Shown here in pieces: positions 35,011 through 49,765 of a stretch of 54,500 bases of DNA; position 1 is the first letter of the stretch, and every line of letters begins with the position of its first letter. Origin of the DNA: Glandiceps talaboti (lineage: Eukaryota; Hemichordata; Enteropneusta; Spengelidae); assembly GCF_964340395.1 (NCBI RefSeq), contig NC_135554.1:6903475-6957974 (forward strand), given 5' to 3'. Under the pieces are notes generated by a model. That model was not told the DNA's origin. It worked only from the letters and a program-made list of their open reading frames with translations, and ran no database searches. The position numbers and the translations under genes are program-made.

Positions 35011-35789
35011 CGCCCGTTAAAATCAACTTGATGGCAGATCACCTGACAAACTAGTACTGTTTCAATAGGTCAAAAGTATATCAAAATAAAGTCGTTTTAG
35101 AATCCAATATGGCCGCCGCCTACTAGCTGTCACATGTCAACTCTAAGGGAAAACAAAAAAGTATTGGTTTCCTTGTAGACGGTGAAACCCCAAATTTCTT
35201 TTATTTATTTCAAAAGAACCAGGAACAAGCTTTCCTAGTTTATAGCAAACTTTCATGAACTTTGATTATCTGGAAAATTGGTCCCTGAGATTCATTCTAC
35301 CTTTCTCACAGCAGGCTGGTATTTCTGATGACTTCCATATACTCGTACTCGTGCATTATATACACTTTTGGGGTCTTCCAATATTTAGATTTTATTTATA
35401 TGCTAATTACGATTTTGGTGATCGAGCCTTAGGTTTCCTAAGTTAGGCACAAACTAAATCTATTGTTCTTCAATGTGGTAGATAACACAATTGTACAATT
35501 GGGTGATAGCAGTTCCCCTGTTGTGCAATTCTAATCAAGATAGTGGAAACATTGGAAGTCCCAAAACAGTACTCTGTAAGTTCATGGAACTTTAATTGTC
35601 AATAAAACTCTGCGACGCCTCCCTTCTGGCTCAACCACTGATTTTTTAATACTATTAACCCAAAGAATGAAAGACTGTGCAATGCAAACTTGGCATGATG
35701 AAATAACGTCCACATCAAAACTGTGAACTTACTCATCTTTTAGTCAATTTTGCAACCTGAGAAATATTTAAGTTGTGTCTATTATATAA

Positions 35790-36370
<581 letters not shown>

Positions 36371-36371
<1 letters not shown>

Positions 36372-36920
36372 TAGTAAGCTCATTTACCAGAGTAATATAT
36401 CCACACAACAGAGGTATCGCCATCATCCATTCACGTAATCTAACACATCGAACAACAATAGTTTGCATTTATCTTATATGCTGAAAACTGAGTTTCCGTA
36501 GTAGTATTGTATTAACTCTGTTATTTCACATGATTTCGATTTCAAGTATCAAAACAAATCATCCAGGAAAATACATTGATGTTTTAAGCAGTATGGCCTT
36601 GAGTTTTGTATAGACACACTGAAGTGCATCCTTTCAGGGTATTTGCTGATAAAAAAGTTATCTTCGGAAATCGTTGACGGCTGCATGAATACTAACATTT
36701 TCAACAAAGGGAAGAAGTGATGTCTGTATGCTACGTGAGAAGCACGGTATAAGTAACGTGTGAAATTGTAACCTGGTTCTTTGCTAAGTAGCAAAATTTG
36801 GTTGCGAGGACATGTTACGTGTTATGGAGATATAAGTCCATCGGCAATCAATAACTTCTATCAAACCGTGTTTTTTCTTGTTCAATACATTAATGTAAGT
36901 TAGGTATTTTGATATGAATT
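36371..36920. other. Intergenic sequence
   Basis: No gene recognised. A 10-C run lies at about 36,931-36,940 just beyond. Confidence 0.4.
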
Positions 36921-36930
36921 AGCCTATAGC

Positions 36931-37321
36931 CCCCCCCCCCATACACACATCTACGCACACAGGTGCGCGCGCACACACACGCATACACATACACACACAT
37001 ATATACACACATACACTCACACACAAATACATACATACATACATACATACATACATACATACATACATACATACATACATACACACACATACACATACAT
37101 ACATACATACATACATATACATACATACATACATACATATATACATACATACATACACACACACGCATACATACATACATACATACATACATACATACAT
37201 ACATACATACGTACGTACGTGCGTGCATGCATGTATGCATACATACATACATACATACATACATACATACATACATACATGCATACATGCATACATGTAT
37301 ACATGCATACATACATACATA
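36931..37321. repeat. (CATA)n / (CA)n microsatellite
   Basis: About 390 bp of CATA and CACACA repeats with GTAC and GCATGC variants near 37,207-37,235. Y-I-H-T and Y-V-C-M frames across it are artefacts. Confidence 0.95.
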
Positions 37322-38903
37322 CGAGAAATGAGCAAGACCGCCTTAGATGATTTAATAAATGCATCTCTGTCAGAAACAGAGACTCAGCAAGTGAATGAGA
37401 AAGGAGGCTTTATTAGAGGATTACGTTGGCATGGCAACGCCCTACATAGTCACCCGTGTCAACCATGAGCACACTGCACAGGATATTAATACGTGCCGTG
37501 TTCGTACGATTCGTTTTTGTATAGACCTCGCCTTTAACTCATCAAGTCCATTTCCATTTACACTGTTGCGTAACAAAATTAGATAATTCCATTTGAAGTG
37601 TAAGCTTATCAACTCTGCATTGCTTATGGATATCGTTAGAGGAGTGAATAACCGGATAATTAATTCCTGCCGCATATTGAAACAAATCAAGGATTTTCTA
37701 GTTCTGCATAAATCTTTATTTCAACCACAAAAACAAGGAAATTGTGTTTAAACACGTTTGCTTTAGGTAGCACAGTGTGATGGAAAAAAAGCCGCAAGCG
37801 CGGGTGTGTGCCTGGCTTCGGTTGACTGATATCAAGATCTCTCCTTTTGAGCGTTGTTGAAAAAAAAAGTGGAATTTCGTACGCGTTTTTGTCATACCGT
37901 CATCACGTCGCATTCGAAAGGTGGTGTAACAACACCTTGATGAACTACACCTACGCTCATCGGTCATTGGTTACGTACGGTGATGATGTACGTGGTACTG
38001 CAGACCACAGATGCTGGTGACATTCAATACATTCTCACAACAGCAATAGAGCCGTTTTGGCGTGGAATCCAACTACTCAGGACATCACACGTACAAACCT
38101 ACGTCTTACAAGCGGATGATTCCTTGTCATTGCCACGGATATCAAATTAAGTGGGATTTTGTTATTGCAATTGTTGTCCTTTTTGGATATCGGATTTCAA
38201 GAATCAGCGACAAGACTCGTGTCACATGACAGCTGGTAATAAGTAAATCTCTGTCTTCGATGTTCGGTTCGTTATAGGGCAGACGAGTTCATATTGCAGG
38301 CACGTTGATACCTTGTCTTGTGACTAGTGCACGTAATTCACTTGTGCTTCTTCTTTTTGTTAAAGGTGAGAATGAAACGCAATCAGAACTGAAGAATCTC
38401 AAGTGATGTAAGCAAACATTATAACAACAGTGTTGCTGCATTATTATACCCTACTACCTTGGTTGGCTTTTTGTTGTGTAATACCTCGCCGCTTTGTGAC
38501 AATAACGTACGGTGATGGTGATATCATCATTAATCTTCGTTCAACGACCGATATCCGTCAAAATGACGTGAAAGATGTCATCTGGAAGACGGGTGATATC
38601 ACAGTCAGAAAAAAACAACAATTTGTTGCAAAGACTGTATAAAGTCGTAAGTGTAGGTGTTCTATCAATGTTTACAGTCTATGTGGAATACATCATACAT
38701 CTTTAGTTATAGGTACGTGTGGAGACCTCTGGACGTATTTATGGTACATGAAACAAGAACAGTGTTGAAGCCACATGTACCGGTAAACTATTATGCTGCT
38801 ACATCGCCGGATTTCAACAGTTCCGGCAAATTTCACCACCATCCCCTTTTAATACATTCTTGGAGCCAAGGGAAAGTGAGAGAACATCGTCAAAATGCTG
38901 AAC
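37322..38903 (+). promoter_or_regulatory. Upstream region of the alpha-arrestin gene
   Basis: About 1.6 kb before the ATG. It is less AT-rich than the surroundings at 37,790-38,300 and has TCATCACGTCG and GATGATGTACGTGG, which resemble CRE/bZIP sites. A donor-like AAAGGTGAGA at 38,364 and an acceptor-like TTATAG at about 38,707-38,712 would allow a non-coding first exon. None of this is proven. Confidence 0.3.
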
Positions 38904-39021
38904 ATGGGAGCAGTGAAGTCCTTCGACGTGTACTTGGACGATCCAATCGAGGTATATCACGTCGGAGACACTATAAACGGACATGTTGTTGTTTCCTTGA
39001 CGAAGGAGTTAGCTATGCGAG
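38904..39021 (+). CDS. ARRDC-like: First coding exon of an alpha-arrestin (arrestin domain-containing protein); rest not found
   Basis: Encodes MGAVKSFDVYLDDPIEVYHV then GDTINGHVVVSLTKELAMRG, the first strands of an Arrestin_N domain (the conserved P-x-E/V-x-Y-x-x-G-D-x-I/V-x-G-x-V pattern). It ends at a good donor (CGAG then GTAAGA) in phase 1, as in ARRDC genes. Alpha-arrestins are membrane-trafficking adaptors that bring NEDD4-type ubiquitin ligases to cargo. The ATG at 38,904 has a better context (AACATGG) and homologous start than the in-frame ATG at 38,895. I see no matching second exon up to the window end, so intron 1 probably exceeds 15 kb. Confidence 0.82.
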
Positions 39022-39639
39022 GTAAGACGCGTTTGTTATCTATCATGTAGAAATATTTGTTAAATTCATATGTTATGACTTCGCAAGGAAATAAACGGTT
39101 TTTTTTTTCCAATATGTAACTTAAAGGAATCGATAACTGAAATGAGAGAGTGTACGTATATGCTCGTATATAGTTCACGACGCGATGCTACAACTGTACG
39201 GACGTACGTACGCGTATATCACTAGAATTACGTTGTCATAATTTTACCGCTGTCGTTGCATTTTAAAAGCAAAATAAAATAACACTTATCAACCAAACTG
39301 ACCTTTCCCAGTATACAAAAGAATGAGGAATCATTACAATGAACTCATTAATGACGGATTAAAATGTGTTATTATAAATATTCAGTACTTGTTCTTAATA
39401 ATTGATGGCGAAGTGTGGTGTGTTCGTGTGCGAAGAAGTCGACCCATGCTAGTTGATCAGAAGACGACCTCGTCCTCGTTCGCCGATGTATTATGAATGA
39501 CCCATCTCCTCTAATGCATCAATGTTTTTAACGTTTAAGAGAAATAATATCAATATTTTCGTATTCTTTTAATCGACGTGAGTTATTTTTTTAGGCAACG
39601 AATGTCCGTAAGTGTTCTCTCTCTCTCTCTATCTCTCTC

Positions 39640-39730
<91 letters not shown>

Positions 39731-41520
39731 GAAGATTATTTTTTGCGTTATATTATTCATATTCTATTCGAGACAGTCTGTAATTATGTCGATATATGGA
39801 AATGTTGAACGCGAACTGACGGTTATTTTGAAACTAAATTTATTTGATGTGTTTCACAATGATATATGAACGGTCTCCATGGGCGAGATGTACTCATTTG
39901 TTTCAGATCGTTGCGCATTTGATTGCTTTGATGGACTTACAGCCTACATTTCCTATAGCCTTGGGGTCGATTATTTCATTTCAATGACAAGTTTATTTTG
40001 CAAAAAATAAACAGGAATTTGCTATATCTTGACTCCAATTCAAGACCAATTTCCTTGTGACCAATTTCCACGGCCCTAGGACACCACTGACATAGTAAAA
40101 TATCTACGGTTAAACATCTAATATACATGCAGTTTGTTACATGAAAAAATAAGGAATATAGTTGGTCGCAATTGATTTATTAGGTTGTGTAAAATCTACA
40201 CACGTTTTGCTTATTTCCGCTTTAAATGAAAAAAAAAACGCGAAAATATGTTATGGCTAAAATATTAATATAACATTAACCAAGTTTACTAGGCGTGATA
40301 ATTAATGAATGTGTAAAAATTAGTCTTTGGAAAATAGGTAACGCCTTAATTGAAATTAAAAAAAAAAACACTTTGTGGCAAAAAATATCGGAGTTCACCT
40401 CTCAGAATCTTTCTTATAACGGTTTTTTTTTTTTTTACGAAAACGGTGATGAGCGAGAAAAAAAGACGTTTATAATACTAACAGCAAGTTGAACATAACG
40501 ATTTACTCTTCTTTTTTTTCTTTATATTTAGTAGTAGTTATTTATTTATTTCAGTAAAAGGCCACAGCCCATCATACAAAAGAATGTGATATCATTTTAC
40601 ATAACAGGATTGGTCCAAAAACTAATAATATGTGAACAACAGATAAATAAATGTTGTTATCAGAAGTGAAACAATACATTATAGGTGTCAGGTTCATTCA
40701 TAACTTGACAAAATTCTCTCTTGTCTTAAAAGACTCAAATATGAAAATTGTTAGATGATGTATACCGTGAGGGTTTATGGTCACAGAGAAGAGAAATAAA
40801 CCTTTCTTTGCAAGTGGTTGGAAAATTTATGAAATATGAAACATACCAATTTACTAGGATGTTGCAACCTGAGAGTGTACGTTCATGATTTGAGAATAGC
40901 CTCCAGGTAAAATAGTCTGCCTCGTGTCAAGAAAGCTATTTCTATTAGGATGACTAAAAAGGCTCTCTGTCACTAAAGGAGAGTTCAAGTATCGAGGTAA
41001 CAACGCGGATGTTATACAAAGTGTGACCTAGCTTCTGTTGTCTTACGTACTGGAAACTCTACTGACTCCTGTAGTGTATTATAATTGTAAGTGATAAGTG
41101 CATTTGACCGAAAGTTGATTCCACAAATGAATGAACTTGACTTTGTTAGCAGTTGTACTATTGTACTCCTTTGAGAAATGTGGATAATTGTACTGAGATT
41201 CATGCATCACTTGTTGCAATCAATTTCACGGCATGACAGTGACCTGTCCGTTATTGTACCTACCTGTTGCGTACCCCACGGAAGTTCCCAAACGAACCTG
41301 ATAACCGTCGTGAAAAGGAAACAATAATGCAATATTATACACTATCTGGAGATTTCACAATCCACAATGAGTAACATCCCTATTTCATTCAACCATTAAG
41401 GTTAGACGTTCTGTATATTGTGCCATTACACGTGTGAAATGTTTGCTTTATAACATACTAGTCCACCAATTCAACCTTCATAATGGTCGAAAAAACCCTC
41501 TCTTGTATACAAACCATCCT
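39022..41520 (+). other. Start of the presumed alpha-arrestin intron 1
   Basis: AT-rich. A (CT)n tract occupies about 39,619-39,726. From about 40,540 a TTTATTTATTTC stretch leads into sequence that may be a LINE 3' end on the minus strand, by position and composition only. No exon seen. Confidence 0.45.
39619..39726. repeat. (CT)n microsatellite
   Basis: About 108 bp of CT with two early CTAT interruptions. Confidence 0.95.
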
Positions 41521-41560
41521 CACATATACATACCAATCAGTACAAATGCACATAGATAGA

Positions 41561-42250
<690 letters not shown>

Positions 42251-42929
42251 CTATATAATATACCTAGAAGGTACTTTTAAATATTAAAGGCTCCACCACT
42301 CACCAGTGAAATGGACAACATTGACCCATAAGTCAAAGTAGTTATATAAAGGGACATGAATGGTTGGCAGTATTTCACAACAATTATTGAGATTACATTA
42401 AGATATTAAGAGAACACGTTTACCAAACAGTTGTATCGATCGTATGCCATTGCAGACAATCAACATTAGATGATGCTATACAACGTTGTATCAATGGAAT
42501 GAATCGACCGTGGACATTGAATGACAAGCGGCAATGGATGGGTGATTACATCTCTCGACAAGTAAATACATTAATATTAGACAATATCAGCTAATGTACA
42601 TGTACAAACATTGCAGGAACGTATAATAGACATATTGGTGTAGGCCAGGATTTTATTGACACCTGGATTATTTTTATTCGATGTGATTTTTGAGATACTA
42701 TATCAGTTGTGTGATTGATAAATTATGCTCGATCTTTCGATCTTTGTTATCAAAATATTCCGATACTTTTAACGCATTGCGATATGTCGTGTCCAGAGAT
42801 ATAATAGCAGTACTGGGATGCAGTCTTCATGATGAGTACATTGCAGCCATTGTAGAACTTTTCCCCTTTGCATGCCAGGTTTCTATATTTACCACATATG
42901 CGATATAAAGTCACATACTTAGACCTATA
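42251..42929. other. Sequence between microsatellite and MITE copy 3
   Basis: No gene or repeat recognised. Confidence 0.4.
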
Positions 42930-43212
42930 AAAAAATGTGTGGTTCAGATTACGCTCAATTTTAGAATGTGTGGGGTAGGTAGACTTTTTTCAAGTGTGAG
43001 TGTCTAGTTCAGGTAGTCATGTTTTCCATTGTTTTCCATATGGATTCCGTGTTATTGGTTTCTTCTCATCAGATGTACAGCCATTACAGATTGGAAGAAC
43101 AGTTTTATATTGTCTTTTTAAGTTGATGTCAGATTCCGCATCCACTATTTCTTGCGAGACTTCACAATTTTCGCGATTTTATCTTATTTTATTTATTTTG
43201 TTTTAGGTCTTG
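42930..43212. mobile_element. MITE family M1, copy 3 (inverted, truncated)
   Basis: Inverted relative to copies 1 and 2: starts near AATGTGTGGTTCAGATTACG, passes TGTACAGCCATTACAGATTG and reaches CACAATTTTCGCGATTTTAT, then loses similarity, so the GGTTCC end is missing. Confidence 0.7.
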
Positions 43213-43430
43213 TTGGTCTACAAAATGAGTTAGTTGACAATAAATACAATACACACAATAGAGTAGAAGTCAGCTAACTACCAGAAATAGAGTGTAGTCT
43301 GGCTTGACACAAAAAAATCTTACTGAAAAGTTACATTGTATCAACTAGCTGGATGAAAATGTAAAATAAAATTGTTACATTTTAACTCTTATAGGGGTAC
43401 GATTCACTTTATGGGTAGTTCACACATATA

Positions 43431-43865
43431 AAATGTAGTAATATTGGCGAGACATCTGTAACGTTTCTGACTTATTCCTAGAAAAAAATGTAGCAATATT
43501 GGCGAGACATCTGTCACATTTCTGTCTGATTCCTAGAAAAAAATGTAGCAATATTGGCGAGACATCTGTCACATTTCTGTCTGTTTCCTAGATAAAATGT
43601 AGCAATATTGGCGAGACATCTGTAACGTTTCTGTCTGATTCCTAGAAAAAAATGTAGCAATATTGGCGAGACATCTGTCACATTTCTGTTTCCTAGATAA
43701 AATGTAGTAATATTGGCGAGACATCTGTAACGTTTCTGTCTGATTCCTAGATAAAATGTAGCAATATTGGCGAGACATCTGTCACATTTCTGTCTGTTTC
43801 CTAGATAAAATGTAGCAATATTGGCGAGACTTCTTCTGTCACGTTTCTGTCTGATTCATGAAGAT
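43431..43865. repeat. Minisatellite of about eight 54-bp units
   Basis: Units share ATGTAGCAATATTGGCGAGA, CATCTGTCACATTTCTGTCT and GATTCCTAGAAAAAA. Two sub-types alternate (GTCACATTT and GTAACGTTT; GATTCCTAG and GTTTCCTAG). Units are about 48-57 bp and 90% or more alike. No spacer-repeat contrast, so not CRISPR-like. Confidence 0.92.
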
Positions 43866-44529
43866 AAAAACTAGCAGCCTGATAAGATTGTTGTCGATTC
43901 ATACACGTCGATATTCTGTTCGGCTTCCATTGATGTTCGTCTAGACAAATCGATACACTGTATCATTATTATCAGCACATACAGATTTTTGTTTATTTCT
44001 CTATTAATTACATTATATTAATTTTATTCTGTGCACAGATAACATGTTGCTTGTCGGCACAATCAAAGACTTTTTCAGTCACTACCTTCTTTAAACTGCC
44101 GTTTTAAAATAGAAGCGAAAGCTAGATACATTTTGTAATTGTTGTTTGCCACATGTTTTTGTTTGGGGGGGGGGGGGTTGATGTACGATTAGCTATCAAT
44201 GAACGTGGGCGTAATCGTGTCGCACAATATGTCTTTGCAATACATAACTGTATTAAAAACGATAATTATAATGAAATGTTTCTGTTAGTGCCCATCTTTT
44301 CATCAAATAGTCAAGTTTTATAACGAAATGAAACAAACAGGGAAACCCGATAAGGACAAACGTATTGATCAATAATAACATGACGATATTAAATTTCCGA
44401 TAACAATAGAAACTGACAACTAAAGATGAACAGTAAAATAACATATACCCTTTAAAATATTTGGTTCGATGTGCGAATTATTAAAGGGGTATATGTTGAA
44501 TTTGTACGTTTTTTGTTAGGCATTGTTGT

Positions 44530-44710
44530 TTTGTTGTATTTAGTAGTTATTTTTTTTATTGTATTTCATCTTATTTTATTGTATTTCATTTTATTTTATT
44601 TTATTTTATTCAATTTTATTTTATTTTATTTTGTCTTGTCTTGTCATGTCATGTCTCGTCACGTTTTATTTTATTTTATTTTATTTTTTTATTATTTATT
44701 ATTTTTTTCA
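44530..44710. repeat. (TTTTA)n-rich tract
   Basis: TTTTA and TTTTATT units interrupted by a short TGTC-type block (44,632-44,660). A GGGGGG run lies earlier at about 44,166-44,177. Confidence 0.85.
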
Positions 44711-45028
44711 AGGGGATCCTTATTTTTGTTAAAATATTGAAAAAGATTACATGCAGCATGGTATTTATGATGCATACTGACCCGTCACTTGGTAATATAC
44801 ACCTGGTATATTCAGGCATAATATTTAAATAATTCGTGGCATGATTTTACTGACTGTAGGATAATACGTATACTTAAATTTCAAGAAAACCTATATCGTG
44901 GCACCAACAAGGATAGTTTTTGTTTCGTTTGTTGTTGTTTATTTATTTTTGTTATTTTGTATCGAAGAAATGCATTAACATCAATATTGCACTACAACAG
45001 TTTAATCGAGGGTACATAAGAATAATAT

Positions 45029-45033
<5 letters not shown>

Positions 45034-45076
<43 letters not shown>

Positions 45077-45310
45077 TGTAAGTGTCTCGCTGGAGATAAC
45101 AGTGCTCGATGCTAATGTTAGTAGCAGAGCATTATGGACTTTATTCAAGATAATAAGGATGTAATAAATCGTTGTTCAGAGTTTCACGCTTCGAGCGATA
45201 TTCAGACGACTAAATTTAGTCGTCTGATAATTATAATGATCATCAGACGACTAAATTTATCGCTCGCTCGAAGCGTAAAACTCTGAATAACGACTTATTA
45301 CATCCTTATT

Positions 45311-45408
<98 letters not shown>
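45034..45408. repeat. TA-embedded foldback family T, fullest copy
   Basis: A (TA)n tract (about 45,030-45,073), then GTGTCTCGCTGGAGATAACA, GTAGCAGAGCATTATGGACT and AAGATAATAAGGATGTAAT, then arms carrying GAGTTTCACGCTTCGAGCGA and, inverted, TCGCTCGCTCGAAGCGTAAA. TTACATCCTTATTCTT then enters a second (TA)n tract (45,315-45,408). The centre has a perfect 24-bp palindrome at 45,203-45,226 and a third copy of its half at about 45,241. Confidence 0.8.
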
Positions 45409-45409
<1 letters not shown>

Positions 45410-45970
45410 CCTTTTTAACTTCAGCTGTTGTCAATTATAATTTCGACTGTCCATTGAATTTCTAGTTTGGAATCGTAACTGAGTTTCATGTACATTTTGA
45501 TCGACCAACATAAAAGCGTTTGGCAGCATGCAGTGATCAATGATCTAGTTGTTGCAATGTAATGGGTGAATAACCAAGTAAGTCTGATATCTAGAACCTA
45601 TCAGTTGACCGCTGGTAATAAATCGCTATAGATTCGAAAACCAGTGACTAGATTTTAGTTTATTCTGATAAGCCGAAATAACGACAGTATGCCCTGTTGC
45701 AGTTTCACTAAATATATCTCAACCTTTGCTGTGTTCAGTTATCGACCCTTAAATAAAACATTTGCTGACAGGACTAGCATTTAGATTCAACAATTGATGT
45801 GGAAGTTGGTAATAACTCCTGCAGTAATATAAACGTTTCGAGCATAAACTATTTTGCCTTGACCGTTTGGTTCTTTAAATTTGTGCATCGAACTTTATAC
45901 TTGTACTATTCGGAGACTAATACAGAATTTCTGCTCAAATGTCTGTATTAACTGTTACAGTAACATCCAG
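45409..45970. other. Sequence without recognised features
   Basis: Nothing gene-like or repetitive seen. Confidence 0.4.
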
Positions 45971-46111
<141 letters not shown>

Positions 46112-46116
46112 CCCCC

Positions 46117-47470
46117 TTAAAATCCTACCTGAGTAGGTTTACCATTTTGATCGCCGTAGAGACATTCCTTGGTATTAATAAAGAAGGTCATCGAAGATTA
46201 GAAAGGAATTATTTAACCCTGTAAAAGAACTGAACGACTTATTATGAAGCTAAACTCTACTTTTTAAATTGACATATTAATCATCAATGACATTCCAATA
46301 CCCTTTTGCCTTAATGTCTTTCGTATGATGTCACGAGTGAGTACTGTGCTGGCTAAATTTTTAAAACGTTATTCATGTCTCTATTTTATAATCAAAAGAT
46401 AAATCCGACTTTTACGACAACCGAAGATTGGGTCGGTATTGATTTCTTTAAGTTTTATTCTCAAAACAACCTGTCAGTTAATTCACTAATACAAAGATAA
46501 ATTCTATTACATCATTATTTTAAAGGTGAAGGGGTAACCAAGTTGTAAAGGTAAGCTGACGTATGTGCTTGGATTAACCTCAGGCTCCTTAACTCTGTCT
46601 GATTCACCTGACTGTGTATGGATTAGACGGACTCCCTAACTCTACAGCTCCATCCCCCATTGATGTACCATGATATCTGGTGCTGTTGAAAAGGGGGCAC
46701 AGTCTGTAACTTTTACGTGTTTCGTTGATTACTCTAATCTTGTCAACTAACAGACCATGTTGAACCATATCTGGCAATAGGGAGAGAGCATAAAGATGAT
46801 AATAGTTATACAAATCCTGACATAATTTTTACCAAAACAAATATTTTATTTTTTTGTTTAAAAAAGTATCATAATCTCAGTAAGCGTTAAAGACACTTTT
46901 AAAAACATCTCTATCACGCTATGTCTACGTTATTTTGTGCAAAAGAAAATAGTTTGGTTTCAATGTACAAATAACGTCAAGGGGGCATAGTGAACAGAAT
47001 GCAACACTTATAAACTAACCACACTGTAAACCTATTGAACATCGCCCTTGTTTGAGAAGTGATCCAGACTAGACCGGTAAGCTTGTTAAAAGAAATGTAT
47101 TCAAGTATCTCTATAGATACGTTTGAATCGATAGATTCGTTATATATCTACAACTGCGTAAAAATTTAGCTTCGGACAAAGATACCGTATACTAGGCTTG
47201 CAATACAACTTGCTTTGTTGTGATATCTCCCAGACACATTAATCACTTGCTTGGTATAGATTATATAATGTACTCCAAGTGTAGAAATCAATGGTGGCAA
47301 TGCAAAGATAACTATCTTACAATCTTTAACAGATCCTAGAGAGTCTGAAATACGTGACAAGTTTCAATTGAGTCCCTTTCCTTATATGTTGAATAATACA
47401 TTTGCATTTCTGGGAATCGTTACACATTTATCGTCATGCATGAGTGCATCTGTCTATCTATATGTCTAGC

Positions 47471-47509
<39 letters not shown>

Positions 47510-48490
47510 GTATATATGTGAAATAGAGATTCTGAGTGCATACATATTGTGTATATGTTTTAGACAGATTCTAGTTTTAAATTAGTTTTATTGTATATAG
47601 TAAGCATTAGATGTAATGTTACATAAAATATTTGATTTTACAAATCTCCCACATGTATATATAGAAAATGATTCATATCTTGACGTGATGACAAGTATAT
47701 AAGATACATATCGTATTACCACTGTGATCACACCAGTACTGCCACGTCTTTTATTTTAATGAGATGAACAGGAAACATTTTAAGAGATAAGACAGTGCCC
47801 TGGGCTATACGTATGAACACGTATGAATAATTCAAACATGGCGACTAATCCAGCCCTTGTATTTGCTGGTGTTTGCCTTCAGTAGCATTTTAAGCGCTGG
47901 GGTATGCTTTTTCACCCAAGATCATTAAATTCACACATGCATATTTGAGTCAGTCTCGTTGAGCGAGGTGTATAATCTATGTAATTTAAGGTATATCTCA
48001 CCGAACAAATGCAAAATATGACAGGGGCGTGGCTATTCGTCACGACCTTCAAGCCCGGAAGCGGTTCTTATCAATGTTACAAGAGACAGGAATCCGAAAT
48101 TAGGGGATGGCGGGGGCGAAAATAGTCGATGTGTAGTCACGACATTGGGACGTAATTGTTCTTTTTGTGAACAGCGCCAGGTCTTTTAAATTTTAAAGAT
48201 AACGTTCGATCATTACCTGCAGCCTACTTTCTACTACCATCGTTAAGTCATTTTAAATGTCCTGCAAATGTAAACAAAATTAAGTAGTTTCATCTTTTGA
48301 GTAATATTGCTTTGAAAACATTTTCTGATAATACTTTTATTTGTTTACAAGTGTCGGAAAGTTTGAGAAATACAAGAAATTTTCGGAAAATTATCCAGCG
48401 TTCGTTTATAGTTTGGGTGGGAAAGAAGAGGGAGAGTCTAGCTAGTTGATGCACAGAATGGCTTTAAAAAAAACCCCCAAAAAACCCCCC
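46117..48490. other. Sequence with no supported gene
   Basis: AT-rich. Contains a (GTCT)n tract at about 47,470-47,508. Around 46,570-46,650 the phrase CTCCTTAACTCTGTCT is followed by a near repeat CTCCCTAACTCTAC. No exon recognised. Confidence 0.4.
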
Positions 48491-48495
48491 AAAAA

Positions 48496-48497
48496 CC

Positions 48498-48547
<50 letters not shown>

Positions 48548-48549
48548 CG
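48496..48549. repeat. (AAC)n microsatellite
   Basis: About 17 AAC units after an A/C-rich homopolymer patch (AAACCCCCC type). Confidence 0.95.
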
Positions 48550-48649
48550 TTTGTAGTTACTTTGCTCGAGAAATCACAAACCTACTTTCATTTAAACCAG
48601 CACTAGCTACAACTGGAACACTTTTGTTCATAAAGTTAGGCCTAAACAA

Positions 48650-48990
48650 TTGTTTGGTTCCGGTTACCTGACCTCACCTAGTTTTTCATTGCCGATCCTA
48701 AACTTTTTTTTTTTAGGTATTCGAGAAAAAAAATAAAATCGCGAAAATTGTGCGAAGTCTCACGAGAAATAATGGATGCGGAAACTAACATCAACTTCCA
48801 ATCTGTAATGGCTGTACATCTGCTTGGGAAAAAAACAATAACACACAAATCATATGGAAGACAACGGAAAACATAACTATCTGAACTAGACACTCACACA
48901 TGAAAAATAGAATTAAAAAAAATAAAATAAAAAATCTATCTACCCAACCTATTCTAAAACTGAGCGTAATCGAAACCACAAAAATTTTCT
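48650..48990. mobile_element. MITE family M1, copy 2
   Basis: Begins TTGTTTGGTTCCGGTTACCT and ends near GAAACCACAAAAATTTT. Shares AAAATCGCGAAAATTGT, CCAATCTGTAATGGCTGTAC and TAGACACTCACACATGAA with copy 1. It lacks an internal stretch of about 20 bp present in copy 1. Confidence 0.75.
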
Positions 48991-49664
48991 TTCATCAAGT
49001 AACCAAAAATATATTTACTAAATATTGGTTAATTACTTATTTAAAAACCAATGTGTCTGTTAATTAGTGGTCAATATTAGCCGTACATGGCGTAGTGGTA
49101 AGTTTAAATCTTGAGCAAAAGCTTGATTTTGAATTTGTTGTATGTAAATGGAATATCATTTTTCGACCAGACGTGCCACAATGCATTCACTAAAAATTGT
49201 TAAAATACCAATAGTTAAGTTCGACATTGTGCATATTAATCAGTGGTCGATATTATCCTTAAGTAGTACAGAAACAGGTTGAAATTATGCTCGCCGTTGA
49301 GGGCGCTGATTTTTTGGGTGCGGACTCAAAAATCAGTTTGAATTGATTTTACTGTGTATACAGCTACAAAAAATACATTTATGTACAGTGCTGGTATACC
49401 GGTAAGGGTGTTCGATATTATTACATACCTAACAAAATATTTTTCAAAAATGCATTTCAGTCGCAGCTAGTGCAGCTTTTAACATCAATAAGACAGTCAA
49501 CAAGAGAAACGATTTTATTGATTTTGTATCTAGTAAATATAGCTTAATAATTTCCAGGTCAGTAGTAGCGAATATTCGTGGACGATAAATACCAATTTCC
49601 ACCCTTTAAAAAACAGACTTAAATGCTGATTATACCCCGTATCGATTGCTATGCAATTCAATGG

Positions 49665-49765
49665 AGAGCACGCCAATCGAACCCGGGCAATAATTTTCCC
49701 CGGCACACCTCTTTGGCCAAATATGGCAAGCGGCGCGCTCAATCGCTCAGTGATTTGGATATGTT
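49665..49765 (-). repeat. Possible tRNA-derived SINE head
   Basis: On the minus strand, ACTGAGCGATTGAGCGC resembles a pol III A box and GGGTTCGATTGG a B box, spaced as in a tRNA gene. The cloverleaf is incomplete (no good anticodon arm). A SINE or tRNA relic is possible; chance is not excluded. Confidence 0.3.

Noticed and set aside
37328-37468. A short plus-strand frame starting MSKTALDDLINASLSETE
   Set aside because: Reads like protein but ends after 46 codons, has no clear splice site and no recognised family.
43431-43865. CRISPR-like regular repeat spacing
   Set aside because: Units are contiguous tandem copies with no unique spacers, and the locus is eukaryotic.
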